This document shows, piece after piece, positions 35,557 to 45,669 of a stretch of 64,000 nucleotides of DNA. The stretch comes from Mycoplasma bradburyae (GTDB taxonomy: Bacteria; Bacillota_I; Bacilli_A; Mycoplasmatales; Mycoplasmoidaceae): positions 682,001-746,000 of the forward strand of contig NZ_CP101415.1 in assembly GCF_024339025.1 (NCBI RefSeq), given 5' to 3'. The position numbers and the translations under genes were made by a program. Within the stretch, counting starts at the first letter, position 1; each line of letters opens with the position of its first letter. The notes under the pieces were generated by a model. The model was not told the DNA's origin, made no database searches, and was given only the letters and a program-made list of their open reading frames with translations.

Positions 35557-36717
35557 ATGTTGAACGAAAATATTAACAAAAATAAGGTAAATATAAAAAG
35601 GATTGGTATTACAGCAGTTAGCTGTATTGTTTTATTAATCGCAATATTAACTGTTATCTTTCTAAAGAACACAAATTTTTCAAAGGTTTTTAGTATATTA
35701 CAAAATCCGGTGAATCAAAGACAAAACTTGTTTATTATCTTAATATTCAGTTGCATGTGCTATGGATTTTTGTGACAATTTTTAACAGTGTATGTAATTG
35801 CTAGAAACTATAGTATTAAAGCTAAATGATATGAATGGTTAGTATACGCATTGGTAAGTACATTAATAAATAATGTTACTCCTTTTGCTAGCGGCGCTGA
35901 ACCATACAAAGTGTATTGATTGGTTAAAAATAAAGTTAAGTTATCTGACGCAATAACAATTGTTGGTACTACAGCTATTTATTGATCATTTGTTCAGATT
36001 ATTGTTACTTGACCAAGTTTTATTTATATATCAACTAAATATAATTTATTAGTTCAATCAGATAAAGGTTTGATAGCTTACTGATTTTCATTCTGCGGAA
36101 TGATTGTTGATTTTTGCATTTTTTCAACTTTTGCAACTGCTGTCTTTAGTGTTAAATTTCACTTGTTCGTTTATAAATTAGTAAACAAAATTAGAAAGTT
36201 TTTAAAACTCAAAGAATTAAATGAAGATAAACGCATTCAATACATTAAACAAAAACATGCTTTTATTAAAGAATTTAAGCGTTATTGAATTGTTGTTTTT
36301 CAAATACTATTTACTGGTAGTTTAGTCATTTTTCAATATAGTTCAGTGTATTTTTCTTTATCGATATTAGATTCTAAATTAGCTAGTGCATATAAATTTA
36401 TTGATGTATTTAATTTTAGTAATGTATCAGTAACAGCTAATAACTTTATACCTATCCCTGGAGGCGAGGGTACTATTCAATTTACACTAGAACTTTATTT
36501 CACATCATTAGTTAATAAATCGTTATTAAACCCTAATCTAATTGAATACTTTAATAGCGAATTGGTTCAATCTGATATTAATGACACCATTTTCTTGTGA
36601 AGATTTGGATTGTTTTATTTACCAACTATGATTGGCATTATTCCAGCTATATTTGAAATAAGCGTTTATTTCAAAACATTAGCTAAAGAAAAACAAGCAA
36701 AAATAATTAGTTCTTAA
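35557..36717 (+). CDS. UPF0104 / LPG synthase-type integral membrane protein (386 aa)
   Basis: Eight or so transmembrane segments with several UGA Trp codons. Two family hallmarks: NNVTPFASGAEPYKVYWLVKNK (middle; the SP(A)xGGE(P)xR-like motif) and NNFIPIPGGEGTIQF (the P-x-PGGxG motif) in the final third. This is the transmembrane module of lysylphosphatidylglycerol synthase/flippase (AglD/MprF-like, UPF0104). No cytosolic aminoacyl-transfer domain is fused, so it may flip or modify a membrane lipid rather than synthesise LPG. The gene is divergent from dnaK. Function in mycoplasmas is unknown. Confidence 0.8.
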
Positions 36718-36999
36718 CCGTAATAAATTTGTATATATTTTTATAAATATATTAAATTTACCGTATTTTTTGTAAATATCAAATTAAAGAGTGTGCTTGA
36801 TAAAAACAAAATAAAACTGCTTATAGTGATAATTTTAAACTTATTTAATATTCGATTTATTAATCGTATTTCCAATATTATTTGCTATGTCTTATAACAG
36901 AAATAAGCAGATAACATTTATATAGGTTTTTAGGGTTATCAATAAGAACTTATTTTTAATTTGTTTAAAAACAATCAAAAATATATAATATTTTTGTTT
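36718..36999. other. AT-rich intergenic region
   Basis: Contains an imperfect inverted repeat just after the UPF0104 stop (taaattt..aaattta), which may act as its terminator, and a TATAAT at 36984-36989 feeding the next gene. No gene is seen. Confidence 0.6.
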
Positions 37000-38799
37000 A
37001 TGAAGAAAAAAACTTATAAAAAAACCTTATTATCACTTATAAATTTACTTTTACCAATATCAAGCAGTTTATCCCTTTCATCTTGTAAAACTAGTCAAGA
37101 AGCAGTAGAAGAAGAGAAAAAAGAAGAAATTAAATTGTCTGACGATAAAAAAGAAAATAATGACTCTATTAGCCCTTCTACAGATAAAACAAATAAAACA
37201 GAACAGGATAGCAATAATAATGATTCAGTTAATGAAGGTGATAATACTAATCAAAATAGTTCAGAAAATTTAGATAAAAATAACGAAAATTCTAGTTCAA
37301 ATAACGAAGAATCGTCTGAAGTAAATGATTCACAATCATCCGACAATAACCAACCAAAAGTATTTAAAAATATTCATCATAATGGTTTGAAATTTTCGAC
37401 AAATTTGCATAATATAGATGATTTCAATAATATAAATAATGCGTTTTTACCTAGTCAAATAATCGATGAATTATCTAAAAATACAAATATCAAATTTGAA
37501 AATATTTCTTATGATGATACTTTAGGTAATTTTCAAGCGAATGTTACAAAAAATAATGACAACTTTCAATTAGCGATTACAGGCTTTAAAGCGTTAGCTC
37601 AATGTAGAGTTACTAGTATTTTTCAATTGAAAAATAATTATTATTACAAAAATAAGGTAACTCCTGAGATAGTTTCTAGATATGAAATGAATCAATTACT
37701 AGATGCTATTGATCCGTTTTATATTTCAAACGATGTTAATAACTCAAGTTTTTTACTTCAAGATTTATTTAAAGATAGTTCAAGATACACTATAAATAAA
37801 TTTAAGTTAATCAACGAAAATAGGAGATATTACTTAGATTTAGAAATAACAGCTAAAGCATTTGTCTTAAACGAAAATCAAAAAACTGAAAAGCAAGTAA
37901 CTTTATACAGAAGTAATAGAGGTTTTTCTAATAATTTTTCTTTAGATAGTTTCAATATTCAAGAACAACTGAATTATTTAATATCAACGGCAACTATTAA
38001 AAAAACCAATAATACTTCATTATACCCATCTTTTTATGCAGCTAAGTTTAATAAAGAATTATTTGAACCTAGTATTTTTGTGGCATTACCTGAAAACAAC
38101 AATATGGCTGGAGAAAACTTTAATTTACCAATACGTATTAATCCAAAAAATATTGTTGCCGATGATATCAAGGGAACATTAAAATTTAGTATAGATTTAA
38201 GAGCAGAAAACGATCGTTATTCAGATATTTACGTTTCATCTATTAAAGAATTTACAATAGAAGGATTTAAGCAGCTTACCGGAAACAATTTAGATTCCCT
38301 AAATCATGATTTTGTAATAACTAATTTAGGAATCGAAAATAAAAGTTGAATTAGAAATGAAATTAAACGATTAAAAGACAAAAATATAGATAGCAAGAAT
38401 TATGAAATTATTGTTGATGATAATCCTAGTTTAGATAGACTTATTGGAAACATAGTATTTTTAAACGGAAACTTTGATGATCGAAGAGAAAATAACTTTA
38501 TACCTAATAACTACTTTGAAATTTGATTTAAAGGTCAAAAACTAGGAACTCAAGATCAAAAATATTCAAATCAATATAGCGCATTAATGACTGGAAGAAG
38601 TCACAATGATATCTTAATTTTTATAGAAAGACTAATTTTAAAAATCAATAGGATAACAAATATTAGATTAGATAACAATAAACTTAAAGCTGACTTTAAC
38701 GCCACTTTAAGTCTGTACCTTTCTGGCGATAATATAGTTAATTTTAACTATAATTTACAAGATATAACTTGAGACTTAACTAAAAAGTCTAATTCTTAA
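37000..38799 (+). CDS. Putative lipoprotein (599 aa)
   Basis: Start ATG 37000: MKKKTYKKTLLSLINLL, hydrophobic run, lipobox SLSSC (Cys about residue 30). A TATAAT ends 10 nt before the ATG, so it is essentially leaderless; an in-frame TTG at 36961 is not favoured. Residues 35-115 are a low-complexity acidic linker of Asn, Ser, Glu and Asp. Afterwards the ectodomain is rich in Asn, Phe, Tyr and Ile, with strand-like repeats such as YYLDLEITAKAFVL. The frame is continued through UGA Trp codons at 38347 and later. No family recognised. It converges on the lipoprotein at 38936-40648, with a double terminator between. Confidence 0.82.
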
Positions 38800-38806
38800 T
38801 TAGCAT

Positions 38807-38835
38807 TATTGGTTATTTATTTTAATAACCAATAA
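38807..38835 (+). terminator. First of two terminator hairpins after the 599-aa lipoprotein gene
   Basis: TTATTGGTTATT pairs with AATAACCAATAA just after the stop codon; no strong T-run follows, so it may be an auxiliary hairpin. Confidence 0.5.
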
Positions 38836-38856
38836 CAATTAATATTTTTAACAAAT

Positions 38857-38894
38857 AAAAAGATTGAATTTGTTTATCAAAATTCAATCTTTTT
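38857..38894. terminator. Bidirectional terminator between convergent lipoprotein genes
   Basis: AAAAAGATTGAATT and AATTCAATCTTTTT form a 14-bp stem, with T-runs on both strands; it separates the plus-strand lipoprotein (ends 38799) from the minus-strand one (ends 38936). Confidence 0.85.
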
Positions 38895-38935
38895 TTATGC
38901 TTTTTTATGAAAATTTAATCTGTTATTAAGTGATT

Positions 38936-40648
38936 CTAACTATCAGGACTTTGAATATGAAGAATTGTTAATTTATTAGGTCAATAATATCCATAATAAC
39001 CATTAGCCAGTTTATATGATATTCTTCCTAATAATAAATAGTTGGTAGCTTCTTTGTAATTAGAATTAATTGGTTCTGATTCATCTAATTCCAAATTCTT
39101 CATTCCGTTAGGATATTGACTAACAGGAGTTTTTGGATTATTAACTAAAACATTAACTCCTCTACCGTTATCCGAATTAGCTGAACCGTTTATATCTATA
39201 TCTCACCCCCAGAATCAACTAGAAGCATTATCAACCATTTCACGTCTAGACTCATGGTAATTTGATAGATTGGCTCTAGTTCCAGCAAGCTCATCACTCG
39301 TTAATACTTTTCTATATATATTCTTTCTAGATAAAATTTTCTCTGCTCTAATCTTCGCTGTAAAAATATCTGTATTTATTTTTGTGCCATCAAATATATA
39401 TCTTACCTTAAAGAATATCTTATCGTTATTATTAGGCGGAATATAAGGAATTTTAATAGCCTTAATCAAATAATCCTTATTGTTTTCTAATTGAACTTTA
39501 ATTATATCTCTAACAGGATCATATGAATATGTAGATATAGCAGCATCATTATTTATGTCATTAATCGCATCAATATAAGCTTGATTATATAATTGCTTGT
39601 TTTTATCAAAATGAACACCTTCCAAATTCACTGATGATATAGAAATATCTATATCATCTGGGATTATATTTTGAGATATTATTGCTGGAACTTTAATTGC
39701 TAAATCTGGTTGAGATATCGATTTGATTGTTAAAGGTTTATCCGGTCTTGATGTTAAATAATAATAAATCGCTCCATGATCTTGATTACCAACTCTATAA
39801 AGTTTCTCTAAATTAGCTTGACCATCAATGTAAATATCATCAATTTTAAATTCTTGTTTTATTTCATTTAAAGCTGAAGCATTAGCATTTAAGAACGAGC
39901 CATAAAAACCATTTGTATATACAGTGTTTCCACTTTGAACGAGTTTAGTAGATGATAATGGTATGTAACCATCACTAGAAGATACATTACCAATAATTGT
40001 TACATTCGCATTATTAGATTTATTTAAAATTACCGGTTCATTAAGTACTCTTAATGTATTGAAGTTTGTATTACCAACATCTACAACTGTAACCTCTTGA
40101 TTAGATCCATCCTTTAATTTAACTCTTTTAAGTAATTTAGAAGCTATCGCTGTTCCTAATGATTTAAAACCTGAAAATTGAATATCGTTAGAATTAATAT
40201 CATTCTCACCTTGTTTAGAAAATGATACTTTTATGTCAATAGTCCCATTAACATTATTGCGATCTACAATATTGACTCTAACATCTCATCCTTGAGCTAA
40301 CTCATTAGTTAAAGATAATGAAAAATTATCAGGAACTACTGCATCTGGTTTAGTGTTCACTCTATCTAATTCTTTTTTCGAATTAGCATCAACTACATTA
40401 AAAAAAGATTGATCAATTCTATTAACATAATCTCTTAATCGTTGATTAGGTGTAGAACTGTCTGAGTCAATGTTACCATCAGGATTAGAAGGAATAATTG
40501 GATTTAAATTAACTCCGTTTTCTTGTCTATCTTTATTAGACGGTGGATTGGTAATATTTATCGAACTATTGCAAGAAGAGATCAATAAGCTTGTTTGAAC
40601 GGTAAATAAAAAACCGCTTATTATTTTTATTAACTTCTTGGTTTTCAT
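38936..40648 (-). CDS. Putative lipoprotein (570 aa)
   Basis: Lipoprotein signal MKTKKLIKIISGFLFTVQTSLLISSC with lipobox LISSC at about residue 26; ATG at 40648 is preferred over an upstream TTG. Proline/Asn/Ser-rich linker to about residue 65, then repeated beta-like modules (KIFFKVRYIFDG, KVQLENNKDYLIKAIKIPYI). The C-terminal end has aromatic WPNKLTILHIQSPDS. UGA Trp codons join the fragments. The strand-like modules and aromatic-rich end suggest a beta-sandwich surface domain; no family recognised. Confidence 0.8.
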
Positions 40649-40840
40649 ATTTTCTTTTATATGCAATCTTTGATTTAATTAATACTTATTTGATTAATAC
40701 GATTAATACTCAGATATACTAATTACAAAAAATTAATATCATCTATTAATATATTAATCTTATCAAAAATATCTAAATGCTAGTATTAATAATTAAAATT
40801 ATTAAGCTAAAACTACAACTTTAATAAAAATTGATATTTT

Positions 40841-40846
40841 TATAAT
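40841..40846 (+). promoter_or_regulatory. -10 box of the potassium-channel/mscL operon
   Basis: TATAAT with its last base 8 nt before the ATG at 40854, which implies a leaderless transcript. Confidence 0.55.
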
Positions 40847-40853
40847 ATATTTT

Positions 40854-42098
40854 ATGGATTTGAAAATTAATAATTTTAAAATCGATCACTATAAATTAAT
40901 GAAAATATTGTCAATCGTTTTTTGATCGCAATCAGAAATCGATGATAACCTAATAAAATATTCGAAGAGAATTAAGGTTTTAAGAGGTATTTACGCATTA
41001 ATCATCGTATTTGCTTGTTTAGTTACTTTCGTAACATTAGTAATTAGCCCTCAAGCAAATAGTAAAGATGCTTTTGCGACTTTTGCTAAGGTATCTTTGA
41101 TTATTACTTTTTTTGTTTTTATAGTGGATTGAATATCGCATGCTATTACATATAAATTTGTTATCAAACAAACTAAGATTTCTTATTTAAAGTCATTACT
41201 TAAATATATCTTTACTTTTAATAGTATTGTTATTATTTTATGTCTCCTATCGTCTGGTCAAGCAATTAAATTTTTTATTAATAACTTTGATGCTAATAAC
41301 GAATTACTCTTTGCTACTTTTCAATCCCTTGGATTAGTAAGAGTAATTCGTCTGTTTATGGTTCTAAGTTTATTTAAACCATTCGGAGCGATCACTGGAG
41401 TTTTTGTTCATCAAAGAAAACTACTTACATCAGTGTTCTTTATTATTATTGTTTTAATTATTCTCTTTGCGATAATTATCTGATCTCAAGAGACAGTATA
41501 CTTATTGCGGAACCATGCTATTTTTCTAGCTAATATAAGTAATAAGTATTCTAGCCATCCTGAATTTAATATATTTAACAAATTATCTACATTTACTGAA
41601 GGATCAGGTCAATATGAAGAAGCTATTAACAAAGTAACCGAAGAACAAGTAGTTGCTGCTATCAAATACTTAGATGAGACTGATCTAGCTAATTTTAATT
41701 CATTAGCCAACGGATACATCCAAAGCTTCCCTGAAGCTTTTTACTTCACAACAATCACCCTTACAACTGTAGGTTATGGCGATTTCTCACCACACGCTCC
41801 AATATCCAGAGTTATTGTTAGTTTTATTTCTTTATTAGCAATTGCTATAGTAGCAATTCCTTCAGGGATTATTGCTGGTTCTTTTTTATCAGAAATGGAA
41901 AAACGTTCCGAACAAAACCAAAAAGAAAAAAAGAAAAATAAAGATAAATATGATAAAAATATAGACGATTCATCTAAAGTTAATCTTAAGAAGAAAACTT
42001 TAGATGAATGCGAATTGATCCCTATTAATTTTGAAAATAATTCGTCTAAGAATAAGAAATCTTTAGATGAGTGTAAATTTATTGAAATGAAGTTATAA
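40854..42098 (+). CDS. Voltage-gated-type potassium channel protein (414 aa)
   Basis: Ion-transport-family membrane protein with six transmembrane segments: first near residues 42-65 (YALIIVFACLVTFVTLVI), a fourth carrying basic residues (SLGLVRVIRLFMVLSLF, the S4-like voltage sensor with Arg), and a pore segment with selectivity filter TTVGYGDF (41766-41789) followed by the S6 inner helix AIAIVAIPSGIIAGSF. It would conduct K+ across the membrane for potential and volume control. The cytoplasmic C-terminus is Lys/Asn/Glu-rich and ends with a duplicated motif, TLDECELIPI and SLDECKFIEM. The stop codon overlaps mscL's start (TAATG), so both are co-translated. ATG 40854 fits the leaderless -10 box. 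Confidence 0.93.
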
Positions 42099-42736
42099 TG
42101 ATTCAGAAAGAAAAACACATCTCAAGAGCCAAGTCTGCTATAGCGAATGCCACTAAAGTAGTTAAGCGAGGAAACATTTTTATGCTAGCAATAGGTCTAT
42201 TGCTAGGAACTAGCTTTAATGCTGTAATAGCTTCACTAGCTAATGATGTGATTATTGCAGCTATAGCTAAACTATATAATGTTAGTGACCTGCAAAAATG
42301 ACAGGTTGATGGAATTTATATTGGCAAGTTTTTTGCTGCTATCATCAGTTTTGTAATCATCAACATAATTCTTGTATCTGTTTTGTTTATTGTCTACTAT
42401 ATTAATGAAATCGTTAAAGATTTCAAGAAACGCAAAGAGATTGCTAAAGGATTAGTAGAAGATAAAAAATCAAGCGAACCAACAAATGAAGAAAGAATCA
42501 TCCAATTACTTGAATTTAACAACGCTTTGATACAACAACAAATCGAAGTATTTGCTAAAGCGCATGATATGAAAGTAGAAGTTTTATCAAGTAAATTTGG
42601 CAAATCTGTAATTCAAATCCCCTTTGAATTACAGACTCAAGAAGAAACTCAAAATCTACAAAAGCTACTAAGAAAAAACGCAGAAGCATCTGTAGATTCT
42701 AGTAATTGATCTGATAACGCCGATATGATTCAATAA
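42098..42736 (+). CDS. mscL: Large-conductance mechanosensitive channel MscL (212 aa)
   Basis: N-terminus HISRAKSAIANATKVVKRGNIFMLAIGLLLGTSFNAVIASLANDVI matches the TM1 region of MscL (RGNxxxLAxGxxxGxxFxxIVxSL). TM2 is FFAAIISFVIINIILVSVLFIVYYI followed by basic residues. The protein is longer than usual (about 130-150 aa) because of a charged cytoplasmic C-terminal extension of about 90 residues that is helical and Gln/Glu-rich. It opens under membrane tension to release solutes at hypo-osmotic shock. It starts within the K+ channel stop codon (TAATG) and ends before a strong terminator, so it is the second gene of the operon. Confidence 0.93.
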
Positions 42737-42776
42737 TTGATTATAGCTAATTTATATTTGAGTCAATTTTGTAAAA

Positions 42777-42809
42777 AATAAACTCTTAGTTTCACTATAA
42801 GAGTTTATT
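42777..42809 (+). terminator. Terminator of the channel/mscL operon
   Basis: AATAAACTCTTA and TAAGAGTTTATT form a 12-bp stem, followed on the plus strand by a T-run, 40 nt after the mscL stop. Confidence 0.88.
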
Positions 42810-43331
42810 TTTTTGTTGTGGTTGAAATCCGTGTTTGATCTAATTGAGAAACTAAAAGATGAATGATTCTAAAATATTAAATTATAGAAATTGTTAGAAT
42901 CATTAGATTTATCGTAAGTTATTTTAAGAAATATTAAATAATTAGTTACTTTATTTTGGTTTTAGATTCTTTAAAGTCTAATAATTGAATCAAGTTTGTT
43001 GTCAAGAAAAATCATTAAGAATTATTTTATTTATGTATTTATTTTCAAACATTTTGTTAAAAAGCTTATATAGACTTTTATTTATTAATTAAAATCGTTA
43101 AAAGATATCTATAGAGGTGTAAAAGTATTAATTTTACAAACCTCTCTCTCTTGAATCGAATTTATTCATAAGCTTATCAAAATTAGAAAACATCTAATAT
43201 AGATATATTCTTCTTACAATATATCTAAATTAAGACAATTAATTGTTATTGTCTATCATATATATATATATATATGTGTGTGTGTGGTTATTAAAAGTAT
43301 TATTATAACTGGTAGCAACAGTTTATTTTGG
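42810..43331. other. Gene-poor AT-rich region between convergent genes
   Basis: No ORF is convincing here. It holds a hairpin formed by ATGATTCTAA and TTAGAATCAT (42863-42903), another by GAGGTGTAAAA and TTTTACAAACCTC (43116-43147), an AGACAAT/ATTGTCT inverted repeat (43233-43254), and a dinucleotide microsatellite at 43258-43286. A short fragment reading LWLKSVFDLIEKLKDEWF at 42820-42875 could be decayed coding sequence, but no gene boundaries are visible. Confidence 0.55.
43258..43286. repeat. (AT)9 then (GT)5-6 dinucleotide microsatellite
   Basis: Alternating AT followed by GT repeats, in the gene-poor gap; prone to slippage. No gene or promoter controlled by it can be named from position alone. 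Confidence 0.9.
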
Positions 43332-43544
43332 TTAAGACAATTTATTGTTTATACAAAAAATATAAAAATAAATACTGCGCTTTGCTAGATGAAGGTAGCC
43401 CGAATAACACTTATTATTCTTTAATTCCTTTACCATTTTATCAACTAAACAAAATGAATTAACATTAAAAGTGTCAACGTATACTTTTATTTCTTCTTTA
43501 TTGTCTAAATTCTTAACATAACTAATTGCAACGCTAATATCCAT
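43332..43544 (-). CDS. Possible small protein (70 aa), unrecognised
   Basis: Starts MDISVAISYVKNLDNKEEIKV with ATG 43544 and a nearby AGG. The N-terminal half is balanced, charged and coding-like; the C-terminal 30 residues are Cys/Tyr/Phe-rich and look unlike a normal folded end. This could be a decayed remnant or a genuine small gene. No known family. Confidence 0.35.
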   Translation of the reverse strand: MDISVAISYVKNLDNKEEIKVYVDTFNVNSFCLVDKMVKELKNNKCYSGYLHLAKRSIYFYIFCINNKLS

Positions 43545-43745
43545 TAACCTAATAATACTTAAAAATTAATTTATATAAAAATCTATAGTAAGTTAGTAAA
43601 ACTTACTGTTTTAAATAAAATAATAAATTCAAATGATAACAAATAGTAGTTATAAAAAAATTTATTAACTTAACTTATCCATTAAAAACCAATCATATTC
43701 TTTTATAAAAAAGAAGTTTATTAAGGTTTTTTATAAAAATATTCA

Positions 43746-45476
43746 CTAATCTTTCAATGTAAATTTGATATTTCCTAAATTAGGTGCATCTCTGTTTCTA
43801 GAATCACCTGAAACTATAATTTTATTTAATCCTTTGGTTAATTGCAAACTTGTCGACGTAGAACCATCACCATCGTTACTATCGAATGTTTTTAATTTAT
43901 CTCAATTATTAAAAGAAGTTAAGTTGATAAACTTAGCATGATTTTGATTGTTTTCGAATCTGTCTTTTCAAAAATAAATTCCTCTCCTATCTCTGGTATT
44001 AATAATTCCGCTTATATTATATCTACCTGTTTTAGGTATGTTTACATAAAAAGTATAAAATTTAACATTGTTATTATCACCAGCTCCTGTCACATTTCCT
44101 AAATATCCAAGAACATATTGATCTGTTGAATCGCCCATATCATTAATTGGCGATGTACGTTTGGTAAAAAGTGTTTGATACATATTCACTTTTTTAGCAA
44201 TACCATACCCTTTTACGAAATTAACAACAACCTCATTTTCATTTAAAGAATTTTTTTCTGTTCCAAATATTGCGTCATAAACTTTATTTCTATACTCTTC
44301 ATCATTTGATAAAGTTATAAAGAAATTACCAATCATCGGGTTTTCTTTACTTTGAGGAACGCTAAATGAGATTTTGTTATTACCAAAATTTAATCCTGTT
44401 AGGTTGATTTCAGCAACTTTAATTTCATTAATTGTTGCATTAGATATTAATGAAGATATATCAGTTATTTGATTATCATTTAATTTATATTGCAACCCTA
44501 AATTGTTTATATTTTGATTTGATGAATAAGTTTTATAAGGAAATCATAATGTTGCATTACTACCACCATAATAATCAAAAATTAAATCATAAGAAGCATT
44601 ACTAGAATTTTGAGCTCTTAAATCATAAATTCAGCTAACATCTGTGATTTTTGATAAATCATTATTGTTAACATTTTGTATTTTTCTTTTAGCGTATTTT
44701 CAATTATTATTAGCAATACTAGTGATATATGTAACTATTTCTTCATTGTTTGTATCATTTTTTATAAATGAACCATTAAAATTTTGGTTTTGAATAACAA
44801 ATTTTTTAAATTCAGAATATTCGTCAATATTAGTTTTTTTAGAGTCTAAGTCCGATGTAATATTTGTTATTTTTAAATTAATATCATTAATTTTATCTTC
44901 GGTTAAATCATCTGCATCAACTGAATCATTTATAATTTTTTGAGCTTTTAAATAATATTTTTCCAGAACGTCTTTTATACCAAAATATTTATCTTCGTTT
45001 AATGAAGATAAAATTCTAATTCTATTACTTAGGTTATCCTTAAGATTTTTATAAACAAAAACTAAGTTTTGGTGTTGTTTGTCAAAATTATCTTTATCTT
45101 GTTCAGCTTTAGTTAATGCAAATTCTAAAATTTTTCTAGCATCATCTAATTCCTTAACTGATACGTTATTAGAGCTACTAGCTACTTCGGCTGCAGTATA
45201 TGCTTTTTCTAATTCTGATCGAATTTTAGAATAATCAGCATAAGAATCAAGTATAGCTCGCTTATTGTTTAATACTAAGTCTAATTCTTTTTTAATTCCA
45301 ATAATCAACGGATTGTTAGATTCATTAAAATCCATTTTAGAAGGGTTATATGATCCGTTTGAAGAATCTAAATACTCAATTCTTTTTACACTTCTACAGC
45401 TAACAGCAATTAATCCCAAGAAAGAATAAACAGTTAATAAACCGAATATTTTTAATAGATATTTAGTTTTTATCAT
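43746..45476 (-). CDS. VlhA-like haemagglutinin-family lipoprotein (576 aa)
   Basis: Lipoprotein with lipobox AVSC (Cys about residue 27). An N-terminal Asn/Asp/Lys helical segment resembles the early part of VlhA. The C-terminal half carries motifs I recall from VlhA (PF05692, Mycoplasma_haema): YYGGSNATLWFPYKTY, INEIKVAEINLTGLNFG followed by a FSVP segment, IPKTGRYNISG, and a terminal stretch LTKGLNKIIVSGDSRNRDAPNLGNIKFTL. VlhA genes are the phase-variable haemagglutinins of M. gallisepticum, normally in clusters with GAA repeats upstream. This copy stands alone and has no GAA run in the 190 bp upstream. The frame is complete, with UGA Trp codons. Orthology to VlhA is by recall. Confidence 0.78.
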
Positions 45477-45669
45477 TGTTTAAATAAACATAGTTTTTAT
45501 GACAAAAAACATTAGAATTAGATCCTAATAAAGATTATCAATAAACTTATATATCAAATAAATTCATATTAACTTGTTATATCTTAATAATAATTAAATA
45601 GAAAAAAACAATAACATTATCTTAATGTTTTAATTTCTTAATTTAATTGTTATTTAGTTTTGCAAACCT

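Noticed and set aside
43601-45660. GAA-repeat phase switch upstream of the VlhA-like gene
   Set aside because: I searched the 190 bp upstream of 45476 and found no run of GAA or TTC triplets.
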